The position numbers and the translations under genes are program-made. From positions 558,001-622,000 of the forward strand of contig NZ_JAVHXC010000002.1 of assembly GCF_032248695.1 (NCBI RefSeq): 64,000 bases of DNA, written 5' to 3'. Source of the DNA: Dietzia sp032248695. Lineage in GTDB: Bacteria > Actinomycetota > Actinomycetes > Mycobacteriales > Mycobacteriaceae. Below are positions 34,040 to 42,691 of this stretch, in pieces; the stretch's first letter is position 1, and each line of letters starts with the position of its first letter. Under the pieces are notes generated by a model that was given only the letters and a program-made list of their open reading frames with translations, was not told where the DNA came from and ran no database searches.

Positions 34040-35242
34040 CTAGTTCCTCGGCAGGACCAGCGCGGCGAGCAGGGTCGCGGCGGCGCCCAGGCCCAGCACC
34101 ATCGCCACGGTGCCCGGCCATCCCGCCACGTGCAGGAAGATCCCGCCCGCGAACCCGAACAGCGACGACCCGCCGTAGTAGCCCAGGTTGTACAGCGACG
34201 AGGACTGGGAGCGCCCCGCCACCGCCGCCGACCCCGCCCAGCCCGAGGCCACGGCGTGCGCGGCGAAGAACCCCACCGTGAGGATCACCGTGCCGGCGAC
34301 GATCACCCACAGGTCGGCGACCAGGGTGAGCGCGGTGCCGGCCATCATGGTGAGATTCCCCGCGATGAGCACCGGCTTGCGGCCGAAGCGGGAGGCCAGC
34401 ACTCCGGCCCGGGGCGCCGAGACGGTCCCGGCGAGGTAGGCCAGGAAGATGAAGGACACCAGCCAGATGGGCAGGGAGAACGGCGGGTCCGCCAGGCGGA
34501 AGCCGAGGAAGTTGTACACGGCCACGAACCCGCCCATGGTGAGGCAGCCCTGCAGGTAGATCACCCACAGCGTCGGCGACCGCAGGTTGCCCAGCAGCGC
34601 GGCCATCGCCTCCCCCAGCCGGGTCACGCGCGGGGTGAAGTTCTGGGCGCGCGGTGCGGTGCGCAGGAAGACGAGCACGCAGAACACCGCGAGGCCCGTG
34701 ACCGTGAGCATCCCGAGCTCCCAGCCGACCGCCTGGCCGACGGGCGCGGCGATGATCCGGCCGGCGAGGCCGCCGACGGTCGTGCCGGACACATAGGTGC
34801 CCGCGGCGATCGCGGCGACCTTCGGGCTCACCTCCTCGCTGAGGTACGCCACGGCCAGGGCGGGCACACCGCCCAGCATGAGGCCCTCGACGAACCGCAG
34901 GGCGAGCATCCACCAGAACCCGGGCATGACCGTGATCAGGGCCGCGCACAGGCAGGCCAGCACGATCGCGGTGAGCATCGCGCGCTTGCGCCCCACCGCG
35001 TCGCCGACGTACGACCACGGGATCACGCCCAACGCCACCCCGAGGGTCGCGGCGGAGATCATGAGCGCGGCCCGGTCGGGGCTGACGCGGAGGTCGTCCG
35101 CGATCAGCGGAAGCAGCCCCTGCGGCGAGTAGAGCTGGGCGAACGTGGCGACGCCGATGAAGAACAGCGCCGCCAGCAGGCGGCGGTACGGCGGGGTCCC
35201 CGGATGCAGGCCCGCGCCGGAGCCAGCCGCGTCCTCGTTCAC
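34040..35242 (-). CDS. MFS transporter inserted in the urease cluster
   Basis: A 400-residue major-facilitator protein with 12 predicted helices. Motif A is 'WSYVGDAVGRKRAMLTAIVLA' after helix 2 and is mirrored by 'GVLASRFGRKPVLIAGNLTMM' in the second half. 'LRFVEGLMLGGVPALAVAYLSEEV' is typical of the YnfM/AraJ-like drug or metabolite exporters. It lies between ureF and ureG on the same strand, with a family A hairpin upstream and the ureG promoter downstream. Its role could be nickel, ammonium-related or unrelated efflux; there is no sequence evidence for a substrate. Confidence 0.9.
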   Translation of the reverse strand: MNEDAAGSGAGLHPGTPPYRRLLAALFFIGVATFAQLYSPQGLLPLIADDLRVSPDRAALMISAATLGVALGVIPWSYVGDAVGRKRAMLTAIVLACLCAALITVMPGFWWMLALRFVEGLMLGGVPALAVAYLSEEVSPKVAAIAAGTYVSGTTVGGLAGRIIAAPVGQAVGWELGMLTVTGLAVFCVLVFLRTAPRAQNFTPRVTRLGEAMAALLGNLRSPTLWVIYLQGCLTMGGFVAVYNFLGFRLADPPFSLPIWLVSFIFLAYLAGTVSAPRAGVLASRFGRKPVLIAGNLTMMAGTALTLVADLWVIVAGTVILTVGFFAAHAVASGWAGSAAVAGRSQSSSLYNLGYYGGSSLFGFAGGIFLHVAGWPGTVAMVLGLGAAATLLAALVLPRN

Positions 35243-35327
35243 AGGCCCTCCCGGTTCGTCGCGAACGCGGGCCAGCGTAGGCCCTCGCGCTCGTCACGCC
35301 GCCGGGTGGCCCGCTCAGCGGATCGCC

Positions 35328-35374
35328 GTGACCTGCGGTGCCCTGCTCGGCGCGTTCAGGGCACCGCAGGTCAG
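35328..35374. repeat. 47-nt hairpin element (family A), copy 5
   Basis: Eighteen-base arms with one terminal mismatch (GTGACC instead of CTGACC) and an 11-nt loop. It lies 25 nt after the ureF stop and before the MFS gene, and so should end the ureA-ureF transcript. Confidence 0.9.
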
Positions 35375-35398
35375 AGCCGGTGCGACCCGGCGCTGCGA

Positions 35399-36208
35399 TC
35401 AGGACGCGAACAGCCGCGCCTCGGCCCGCTCGTGGTGGCAGGACGCCAGGTCCAGCACGGGCGCGAACCCGCCCAGCTCCTCGAGTGTGCGGCCCACGGC
35501 GGCGTCGGCGACCTCGGCGATCACCGGGGCCGCCCCGCGGACGAGGGCCTGGGCGCTGCGGTGGTCGGCCAGGCGCAGCCGCAGTGCGGCACCCGACAGG
35601 CTGATCACCAGGGCGGTGAGGTCCGCGGCGACGGCCTCGCGCTGGCTCAGCCCGCCACGGGCGTACACGACGCCCATGACCACCGACTGCGACCCCGGCG
35701 ACCGGCGGGCCCGGACGTGGTCGTTCCACGCCGAGAGCACCGGGTCGTCGAGCAGCTCAGCGGCCAGGTCGAGCACCTGCTTGCCCGTGCGGGTGGCGCC
35801 GTCGCGGAACTCGCGTGTCAGCCGGGTGACGTGGAGGCGCTGGTCGATGCGGGTCAGCGCCGCGAGCAGCGGGGCGGGGTCGTGCCCGCCGTACTCCCGC
35901 GTCGCCGCCCACGCCAGGGCCAGGGCCGTGGCGTCCGCGGGTCCGGCCGAGTGGCGCAGGATCCCGTGCACGGCCTCGGCCACACTCAGCGTCCCGGCGG
36001 GTTCGAGCGCACCCGATTCGCGCAGCCCCTCCAGCCCGTGCGAGAGCGTGTACATGCCCGAGGGGAACGAGGAGTCGGTGAACTGCAACGCGAGCAGCAA
36101 CGTCGACAGGTCCGCGCGACCGGCGCCCTGCTCACGGCCGGCAGGGCGGCGGACCTCGTCGTCGTCGTCGCCCCTGACCCCGTCACCCACGCCCACGCCG
36201 CCCCTCAC
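35399..36208 (-). CDS. ureF: UreF, urease accessory protein
   Basis: A 269-residue UreF that bridges UreD and UreG. Motifs: 'LLLALQFTDSSFPSGMYTLSHGLEGL', 'LALAWAATREYGG', 'RLHVTRLTREFRDGATRTGKQVLDLA' and 'VVMGVVYARGGLSQREAVAADL'. The GTG start at 36208 overlaps the ureBC stop as GTGA. The first 30 residues are non-homologous and contain Gly-Asp-Asp-Asp-Asp-Glu-Val, encoded by a (TCG)n run on the opposite strand (36154-36170). The same sequence occurs in the UreBC linker. Confidence 0.93.
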   Translation of the reverse strand: MRGGVGVGDGVRGDDDDEVRRPAGREQGAGRADLSTLLLALQFTDSSFPSGMYTLSHGLEGLRESGALEPAGTLSVAEAVHGILRHSAGPADATALALAWAATREYGGHDPAPLLAALTRIDQRLHVTRLTREFRDGATRTGKQVLDLAAELLDDPVLSAWNDHVRARRSPGSQSVVMGVVYARGGLSQREAVAADLTALVISLSGAALRLRLADHRSAQALVRGAAPVIAEVADAAVGRTLEELGGFAPVLDLASCHHERAEARLFAS

Positions 36209-38400
36209 GCCAGGTAGTGGAGCTGGGCCAGCGGCAACGAGGTCGCGGGCGCGATGGTGGCCACCTCGCCGTCGACGGTGACGACGTAGGTCTCGGGATC
36301 CACCTCGATGGTCGGGCAGCGGTCGTTGCGGACCATGTCCTTCTTGCCGATCCCGCGGCAGCCGCGCACGGGCAGGCACGGCGAGGTCAGGCCCAGCTGC
36401 TCGGGCACGCCCGCCTCGATCGCGGCGGCCGACAGGAAGGTGACGCGCGTGGACTGCAGCGCCCCGCCGTACGCGCCGAACATGGGGCGGTAGATCACCG
36501 GCTGCGGCGTGGGCAGGGAGGCGTTGGGGTCGCCCATCGGCGCCCACACGATCATCCCGCCCTTGATCACCAGCGACGGCTTGGCCGCGAACGACTCCAC
36601 CGGCCACACCACCAGGTCCGCGAGCTTGCCCGGTTCGATCGAGCCCAGGTGGTCGGCGACGCCGGCGGCGATGGCCGGGTTGATGGTCATCTTGGCCACG
36701 TAGCGCAGGACGCGCTCGTTGTCGTTGCGGTCGCTGTCCTCCGGCAGCGGCCCCCGCTCGACGCGGCAGTGGTGCGCGGTCTGGAACGCGCGCTGCCACG
36801 ACTCCCCGATCCGGCCCATTGCCTGGGAGTCCGATGAGAAGATGGAGATGATCCCCTCGTCGTGCAGCACGGTCTCGGCGGCGATCGTCTCCGCGCGCAC
36901 CCGGGAGTCGGCGAAGCTCACGTCCTCCGGGATGTCGTGCGACAGGTGGTGGCACACCATCACCATGTCGAGCAGCTCGTCCACCGAGTTCACGGTGTAC
37001 GGCAGGGTCGGGTTGGTCGAGGCGGGCAGCACGTTGGGCTCGCCGCACACCCGCAGGATGTCGGGGGCGTGGCCGCCGCCGGCGCCCTCGGAGTGGAAGG
37101 TGTGGATGGTCGAGTCGCCCAGCGCGGCGCGGGTGTCCTCGTAGAAGCCGGACTCGTTGAGGGTGTCGGTGTGGATCGCGACCTGCACGTCGTAGGCGTC
37201 CGCCACCTCCTGCACGCAGCGGATCGCCGCGGGGGTGGTGCCCCAGTCCTCGTGGATCTTCAGCCCCGCGGCGCCGGCCACGATCTGCTCGACCGCCGAC
37301 TCCGGCTGCGAGGTGTTGCCCTTGCCCAGGATCCCGATGTTCACGGGCAGCCCGTCGGCGGCCTGGAGCATCCGCCCGATGTTCCACGCGCCGGGCGTGC
37401 AGGTGGTGCCCTTGGTGCCCTCGGCCGGGCCGGTGCCGCCGCCGAACAACGTGGTCACGCCGTTGCTCAACGCCTCGTCGACCTGCTGGGGCGCGATGTA
37501 GTGGATGTGGGTGTCCACGCCGCCGGCGGTGACGATCTTGTGCTCGCCCGCCACGACCTCGGTGCCGGGGCCGATCACCAGGTCCGGGTGCACGCCGTCC
37601 TGCAGGTGCGGGTTGCCGGCCTTGCCCACGGCCACGATCCGCCCGTCGCGCACCCCGATGTCGCCCTTGACCACGCCCAACACCGCGTCCACGATGATCG
37701 CGCCGGTGATCACCAGGTCGAGCGCGCCCGAGGCGCGGGTGCCCGCCGGGTCCTGCGCCATGCCGTCGCGGATCGCCTTGCCGCCGCCGTACACGGCCTC
37801 GTCGCCGTAGCCGCTGCTGCCGTCGGTGGTCACCGCGTTGTGATCGGTCGTCACCTCGATCGTCAGCACCGTGTCCGCCAACCGCAGCCGGTCACCGACG
37901 GTGGGTCCGTAGATGTCCGTGTAGGTCGCGCGCGGGAGCACGGTCGGCGGGTCCTCGGCTCCGGGCACCGTGTCGGCGGGCACGGCGTCGCGCGGCGGGC
38001 TCACCTCGTCGTCGTCGTCCCCTTCCCGCTCCTCGTGCAGAAAGCCCTGCTCGCGCATCCTCCGCAGCGCCCGCGCGCGCACGTCCGCGTCGTCGAGCGG
38101 TCCGTCGACCAGGCCGGAGAAGCCGTGACACACGCGCGCGCCGGCGAAGTCCACCAGCCGCACCGTGCGGGTCTGGCCGGGCTCGAACCGCACCGCCAGC
38201 CCGGCGCCGATCGCCAGGTGACGCCCGTACGCCGCGAGGCGGTCGAAGCGCAGCTCCCGGTTGGCCTCGAAGAAGTGGTAGTGCGAGCCCACCTGCACGG
38301 CGCGGTCACCGGTGTTGGTCACGCGCAGTTCGATCGTGCCGCGGCCCGCGCCGAGCGTGATGTCTCCACTGCCGTAGAGGTAGTGCACCGATCCGGACAT
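36205..38400 (-). CDS. ureBC: Fused urease beta-alpha subunit (UreB-UreC)
   Basis: A 731-residue single chain. Residues 1-105 are the beta subunit ('ELRVTNTGDRAVQVGSHYHFFEANREL'). A roughly 55-residue linker with Asp4-Glu-Val at about 128-133 follows. From about residue 160 the alpha subunit begins ('YTDIYGPTVGDRLRLADT'). All catalytic residues are present at the Klebsiella number plus 164: nickel ligands His298 and His300, carbamylated Lys381 in 'LKIHEDWG', flap Cys483 and His484 in 'VCHHLSHD', and the aspartate in 'FSSDSQAMGR'. It hydrolyses urea to ammonia and carbamate. Beta and alpha are separate proteins in most bacteria. GAGGAG precedes the ATG. Confidence 0.97.
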   Translation of the reverse strand: MSGSVHYLYGSGDITLGAGRGTIELRVTNTGDRAVQVGSHYHFFEANRELRFDRLAAYGRHLAIGAGLAVRFEPGQTRTVRLVDFAGARVCHGFSGLVDGPLDDADVRARALRRMREQGFLHEEREGDDDDEVSPPRDAVPADTVPGAEDPPTVLPRATYTDIYGPTVGDRLRLADTVLTIEVTTDHNAVTTDGSSGYGDEAVYGGGKAIRDGMAQDPAGTRASGALDLVITGAIIVDAVLGVVKGDIGVRDGRIVAVGKAGNPHLQDGVHPDLVIGPGTEVVAGEHKIVTAGGVDTHIHYIAPQQVDEALSNGVTTLFGGGTGPAEGTKGTTCTPGAWNIGRMLQAADGLPVNIGILGKGNTSQPESAVEQIVAGAAGLKIHEDWGTTPAAIRCVQEVADAYDVQVAIHTDTLNESGFYEDTRAALGDSTIHTFHSEGAGGGHAPDILRVCGEPNVLPASTNPTLPYTVNSVDELLDMVMVCHHLSHDIPEDVSFADSRVRAETIAAETVLHDEGIISIFSSDSQAMGRIGESWQRAFQTAHHCRVERGPLPEDSDRNDNERVLRYVAKMTINPAIAAGVADHLGSIEPGKLADLVVWPVESFAAKPSLVIKGGMIVWAPMGDPNASLPTPQPVIYRPMFGAYGGALQSTRVTFLSAAAIEAGVPEQLGLTSPCLPVRGCRGIGKKDMVRNDRCPTIEVDPETYVVTVDGEVATIAPATSLPLAQLHYLA

Positions 38401-38459
38401 TCAGGCTCCTCGGGGTCTCGTTCAGGGGTCAGCGCGGGTGGGGTCAGTCCACGTGAGGG

Positions 38460-39337
38460 TCAGTGCGAGTGGGTGTAGACGGTGCCGTCGGCGGCGACGT
38501 GGGAGTGCGCGTAGCCGTGGCCATCCTCGGCGTCGAGCGCGGCGTCGATGCCGTCGTCGCCGTGGTCGAACCGGTGAACCGCCTCGGCGACGCGGGTGTC
38601 GATCACGCTGCGCAGCACCGCCGGTCCCATGAGGGGGGCACCCTCGCCGGGCAGGTCGAGGCCGGTGACCGGCGCGGGGTCGAAGGTCGCCGGGAGCAGC
38701 ACCGGCGCCCCGCCGCCCAGGGCCCGGACGCGTTCGAGTCCCTCGGACAGGTCGGGGTCGGGGTCGTCGCCGCCGTGGAACGCCACCTCCACCAGGCTCG
38801 GCCGCCCGTACTGTCGCGCGAGACGGGCCAGGCGGAACAGTTCGGCGTCGGCGAAGGGGTCGATCGCGCGGCTGACCACCAGCGCCGCACACGCCGCCTC
38901 GTGCCGACGCAGCGCCGCGCGCAGGCGGCTGACCAGCATGGTCGCGTCGCCGAACGGCGCGGCCAGCGCCACCGCGCCGGTGCGGTCGGTGCCGTCGGCG
39001 CCATGCGCCAGGCGGGCGCGGACGTCGCGCAACGTCCGGGAGCAGTCGGCGACCATGGCGGGGGCGCGTCCGAACGTCATGGGGACGACGACGACGAGGC
39101 CCGCCTCCCCCGACTCCGAGCGGGCCGTTCCCGTCACCGCGTCGGCGAGCCCGCGTCCGGGCCGCGCCGCCGGGATGCCCAGGTCGGGCATCTGCTCGGA
39201 CTCCGGGCCCAGCGCCAGGACGACCCGGGCGGTGGCCGGGTCGGTGTGCGCGTGGCCGTGGCCGGGTGCGTGATCGTGGCCGTGCTCGTGCGCGTGGTCG
39301 TGCGCGTGGCTGTGCTCGTGCGCGTGGCCGTGGCCGC

Positions 39338-39341
<4 letters not shown>
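38460..39341 (-). CDS. Histidine-rich CbiX/sirohydrochlorin-chelatase-like protein in the urease operon
   Basis: A 293-residue protein. The first 33 residues are mostly alternating His with Gly, Ala, Glu and Asp ('MSGHGHAHEHSHAHDHAHEH'), and the last residues are 'YAHSHVAADGTVYTHSH'. Between them is a class II chelatase-like domain with 'LVVVVPMTFGRAPAMVADCSRTLR' and 'RHEAACAALVVSRAIDPFADAELFRLARLARQYGRPSLVEVAFHGG'. It lies between ureA (4-nt ATGA overlap) and ureBC. No UreE gene exists in this cluster, so a nickel storage or delivery role is a reasonable inference. The relation to CbiX/CfbA is judged by eye and is remote. Confidence 0.8.
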
Positions 39342-39658
<317 letters not shown>

Positions 39659-39692
39659 GGGCGGGTCCTCTCGGTCGCGTCGACGGATCAGA

Positions 39693-39724
39693 ACGCTAGC
39701 GGCGTCGTGTGTCGGCTGTGTTAC
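39693..39724 (-). promoter_or_regulatory. Putative ureA promoter with GlnR-like box
   Basis: On the minus strand GTAAC-N6-GACAC (39709-39724), 10 nt, then TAGCGT (39693-39698). Spacing and much of the intervening sequence (ACACGAC) equal those before ureG. This gives a leader of about 28 nt with a ribosome site. Confidence 0.65.
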
Positions 39725-39741
39725 CTACCTCGGCGGCACCC

Positions 39742-39788
39742 CTGACCTGCGGTGCCCTGCTCGCCGCCGGCAGGGCACCGCAGGTCGG
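39742..39788. repeat. 47-nt hairpin element (family A), copy 6
   Basis: Eighteen-base arms with one mismatch near the end and an 11-nt loop. It lies 30 nt downstream of the reductase stop (39819) and upstream of the ureA promoter. Confidence 0.9.
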
Positions 39789-39818
39789 CCGGCATTGTCG
39801 GCCGGCGTTGTCGGCCGG

Positions 39819-40784
39819 TCAGATCCCCAGGGTCAGCGTCGGGGTGAGCGACCGCGAGCAGCACACGGTGATGAGCGAGCCCGCCTCCCGCTGCGCGGCC
39901 GACTGGACCTCGTCGCGGTGATCGGGGACGCCGGCGAGGACCGGGGTGAGGCAGGCCCCGCAGATCCCCTGCTCGCAGGCGAGCGTCGTCTCCACGCCGC
40001 CGCGGCGCAGGGCCTCGGCGATCGTCTCGTCCGGCGCGACGGGCAGCTCCCGCCCCGTGGAGGCCACCACCACGGTGAACGCCTCCCCCGGTGCCTCCAC
40101 CGACCGGACCCGGCCGAACTGTTCGGCGCGGACCGAGTCCCGGGGCCACTCCAGGGCGGAGGCGCAGCCCGTCGCGGAGGCGATCATGCCCAGCGGCCCG
40201 CACAGGTACAGCGCGCGGCCGGGTCGGGGTCGGGGGATCACGGTCTGCGCGCGCCCCCGGAACCCGTCTCCGTGTGCGCTGAAGTGCAGCATCACCCGGT
40301 CCCGCCACGGCCGCGAGTCGAGGTGCCTCTGTAGAGGCAGGCTCTGCGGGGTGCGCGTGTAGACGTGCAGCTCGAACGAGTCGCCGCGGCGGTGCAGGGT
40401 CTCGGCCATCGACACGAGCGGGGTGACGCCGATGCCCCCGGCGATGAGGATGCTGTGGTCGGCGTCGGGGTCCGGGCGGAAGGCGTTCCGGGGTGGCGAG
40501 ATCGCGAGGCGGTCCCCCACGGCCAGGCGGTGGACGGCGGCCGACCCGCCCCGGCCGTCGGGGTCGCGCAGGACCGCGACGAGGTAGCGATCGCGCTCGT
40601 CGGCTGCGCCGACCAGGGAGTACTGCCGGATCAGCCCGCCCAGGTGGAGGTCGATGTGGGCCCCGGCGTCGAACGGCGGCAGCACCGTCCCGGCGTCGGC
40701 CGGGCGCAGGTCCACCAGGAGAACCCCCTCGCCGTCCGGGGTGAGGGCGTGGACCACCACGTCGAGGGTGCGCGGCGCGGTCAT
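39819..40784 (-). CDS. Phthalate-dioxygenase-type reductase (oxygenase electron donor)
   Basis: A 321-residue class IA reductase. The order is flavin domain ('HLGGLIRQYSLVGAADERDRY'), NAD(P) domain ('SILIAGGIGVTPLVSMAETL' and 'YLCGPLGMI') and C-terminal plant-type 2Fe-2S domain with the cluster cysteines in 'LACEQGICGACLTPVL' and 'ITVCC'. It passes electrons from NAD(P)H to the Rieske oxygenase whose stop overlaps its start (ATGA). In Klebsiella the similar HpxE pairs with HpxD in hypoxanthine oxidation. Confidence 0.92.
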   Translation of the reverse strand: MTAPRTLDVVVHALTPDGEGVLLVDLRPADAGTVLPPFDAGAHIDLHLGGLIRQYSLVGAADERDRYLVAVLRDPDGRGGSAAVHRLAVGDRLAISPPRNAFRPDPDADHSILIAGGIGVTPLVSMAETLHRRGDSFELHVYTRTPQSLPLQRHLDSRPWRDRVMLHFSAHGDGFRGRAQTVIPRPRPGRALYLCGPLGMIASATGCASALEWPRDSVRAEQFGRVRSVEAPGEAFTVVVASTGRELPVAPDETIAEALRRGGVETTLACEQGICGACLTPVLAGVPDHRDEVQSAAQREAGSLITVCCSRSLTPTLTLGI

Positions 40785-41878
40785 GCGGTGAAGAACTCGG
40801 ACAGGCCGGCGGCGCTCAGGGCCCGGCGGTAGGCGATCGAGGACCGGTCGGCGGGGATGTGGACCTCGAGGGCCGGGTCCAGCGGCAGGTTCTCCGGTTT
40901 CTGCTGTTCCACCACGCGGCGGTCCTCGTTGAAGACCTGCAGGTTGAAGTCGTAGACCTCCTGCAGTGGTTGATCGGTGTCGAAATTGCGGCAGCGGGCG
41001 TCGAACAACCGCGTCCTGGTGGCCGAGACCGGCGAGGCGGCGTTCATCAGGCTCAGGCGGATGTCGCCCGGGAAGTACACCACCAGGCTGCCGGTGAACG
41101 GGACGTGGAGGCGGTAGTGCCGCAGCCACAGGAAGTCTTCGGGGACCTCGAGGGTGGTGCCGGCCGGCAGGTTGGACACGGTGGACCAGTACTCGGCCTC
41201 GAACCCGTCCGCGGTGGGCACCGGCATGTACTCGGGGACCACCTGGTTCCCGGGATCGGCAAAGGTCTCGTGGTGGACAAAGGCGAAGTGGCCCACGTCG
41301 AGGAAGCCCTCGATCTGGCGGCCGGCGAAGGCCTCGATGTCGATCCACGGGCAGTTGATCTGCTGGAACCCGGCGTCGTCCCAGTGCGGGACGGCCGGGA
41401 TCTGGGGCTCGTCGCCGGGTTCGGCCGCGAGGCAGGTCCACACCAGGCCGTACCGTTCCACGGCCGGGTAGGTCCTCAGATGCATCCGCTCCGGGATCGC
41501 GCCGTCCGGGTGGGCGGGGATCGCGGTGCATCTCCCCGCCGCCCCGAAGCGCAGGCCGTGGTACGGGCAGCGGATCCCCTCTCCGTCGCCCTGGTCCTGC
41601 CCCAGGCTCAGCTTGGTCCCGCGGTGGGGACACAGGTCGTCGGCCACGACCAGCGCGCCGGCGCCGGGGCCCTCGCCGCCCACCCGGTAGATCACCAGCG
41701 GCACGTCGAGCAGGGTCGCCCCGAACGGCCCGCCGGTGACCTCGGAGGACAGGGCGACCGGGTACCAGTACCGGGTGAGGATCCGCCAGTCGTCGGGGGT
41801 GAACGTCAGCGCGCGCGGCAGCGGCAGCGGCGCACGGCCGGCGGCGGTCTGCGCCTGCGGAATCGTCGGTAGCGACAT
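40781..41878 (-). CDS. Rieske non-heme iron oxygenase, HpxD-like
   Basis: A 365-residue oxygenase alpha subunit. The Rieske ligands are 'CPHRGTKL' and 'CPYHGLRF' (about residues 83-110). The mononuclear iron motif is 'EGFLDVGHFAFVHHETF'. The length and single-subunit form resemble VanA/HpxD enzymes. Neighbouring purine-catabolism genes favour hypoxanthine or a related purine as substrate; demethylation of a methylpurine is an alternative. It is divergent from the XRE-cupin regulator gene. Confidence 0.9.
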   Translation of the reverse strand: MSLPTIPQAQTAAGRAPLPLPRALTFTPDDWRILTRYWYPVALSSEVTGGPFGATLLDVPLVIYRVGGEGPGAGALVVADDLCPHRGTKLSLGQDQGDGEGIRCPYHGLRFGAAGRCTAIPAHPDGAIPERMHLRTYPAVERYGLVWTCLAAEPGDEPQIPAVPHWDDAGFQQINCPWIDIEAFAGRQIEGFLDVGHFAFVHHETFADPGNQVVPEYMPVPTADGFEAEYWSTVSNLPAGTTLEVPEDFLWLRHYRLHVPFTGSLVVYFPGDIRLSLMNAASPVSATRTRLFDARCRNFDTDQPLQEVYDFNLQVFNEDRRVVEQQKPENLPLDPALEVHIPADRSSIAYRRALSAAGLSEFFTA

Positions 41879-41922
41879 GGGTGCTCCCTGAGGTGGGTGG
41901 AGGGGTGGTCCGTTGTGACCGT

Positions 41923-41939
41923 GATCGTAGGCAGCAATA
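41923..41939. promoter_or_regulatory. Possible degenerate operator upstream of the Rieske gene
   Basis: On the minus strand TATTG-N7-CGATC keeps one half of the TATTG-N7-CAATA palindrome seen at 42626 and 62769. It lies in an AT-rich island (41935-41960) of the divergent promoter region. Weak evidence. Confidence 0.35.
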
Positions 41940-42017
41940 TTTATTAGCTCGCATCAATCGCGTTACGGGCGCGTTTCCGGGCCGCCGGGCGCCGATCCCG
42001 CCGGTTATGGTCGTCGG

Positions 42018-42623
42018 GTGCCGAACTCCTCCCGCCGCGCCGGCGACGTCCCGGTCGAGCCACTCATCAGCGCGTCCCTGGGCCGCGCGATCCGCGAGGC
42101 CCGCACCGCCGCCAAGCTCTCGATGCGCGCCCTCGCCTCCGCCGCCGAGATGAGCCAGCCCTTCCTGTCCCAGATCGAGTCCGGCCAGACCATGCCGTCA
42201 CTGGCCACGCTGTACCGGATCGCCAAGGTGCTCGGCATCTCGCCCGCGGAGCTGTTGCCCGCCGAGCCGGACCCGGCCCCCGTGCACCTGTCCCGCGCCG
42301 CCGAGGCCACCTGGGTCCCCGTCAGCGAGAAGGACAACGCCGGGACCACCCGCGTGGTGAGCAAGGGCCTGGCCAACGTGCAGGAGTACCGCATCCTGCC
42401 GGGCCAGTACCTCGGTGACTGGTTCGAGTCCGACGGCGAGCTGTGCGTCTACGTCCTCGAGGGCACCATCGCGGTGGACCTCGAGGGCGCCGAGCCCTAC
42501 GAACTGGGCCCAGGGGACGCCCTCACCCACCCCGGGGGCCTGCGAAACCGCTGGTCAGTGGTCGGCGACGACCCCGTGCGCATCATCCTCGTCTACGTCG
42601 GCGACCGCGCAACACCGCCGTAA
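42018..42623 (+). CDS. XRE-family regulator with cupin sensor domain
   Basis: A 201-residue DNA-binding protein. The HTH_3 domain (about residues 20-78) reads 'LGRAIREARTAAKLSMRALASAAEMSQPFLSQIESG'. A C-terminal cupin_2 barrel (about 105-195) has 'GQYLGDWFESDGELCVYVLEGTIAVDLEGAEPYELGPGDALTHPGG'. Such regulators (PuuR-like) sense small catabolites. It starts at GTG 42018 with no evident ribosome site and stands between the Rieske unit and the amidohydrolase operon, so it is the prime candidate regulator of the island. Confidence 0.9.
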   Translation: MPNSSRRAGDVPVEPLISASLGRAIREARTAAKLSMRALASAAEMSQPFLSQIESGQTMPSLATLYRIAKVLGISPAELLPAEPDPAPVHLSRAAEATWVPVSEKDNAGTTRVVSKGLANVQEYRILPGQYLGDWFESDGELCVYVLEGTIAVDLEGAEPYELGPGDALTHPGGLRNRWSVVGDDPVRIILVYVGDRATPP

Positions 42624-42625
42624 TA

Positions 42626-42662
42626 TTATTGCCACATGCAATAAATGATTGACTCCTACTAT
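42626..42662 (+). promoter_or_regulatory. Palindromic operator and promoter of the amidohydrolase-uraDH operon
   Basis: TTATTGC-N5-GCAATAA (42626-42644) is a perfect 7-bp palindrome in an AT-rich patch. TACTAT (42657-42662) is a plausible -10, and its -35 would fall inside the palindrome, so a bound regulator would block transcription. The outer TATTG-N7-CAATA is shared with the site at 62769. Confidence 0.65.
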
Positions 42663-42691
42663 CGGCAGCAGCCGACAGAAGAGAGTCAGAC

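Noticed and set aside
33662..36217. An 851-codon plus-strand frame opposite ureG, the MFS gene and ureF
   Set aside because: It spans three recognisable genes and two intergenic regions and includes the hairpin element, with no protein signature of its own.
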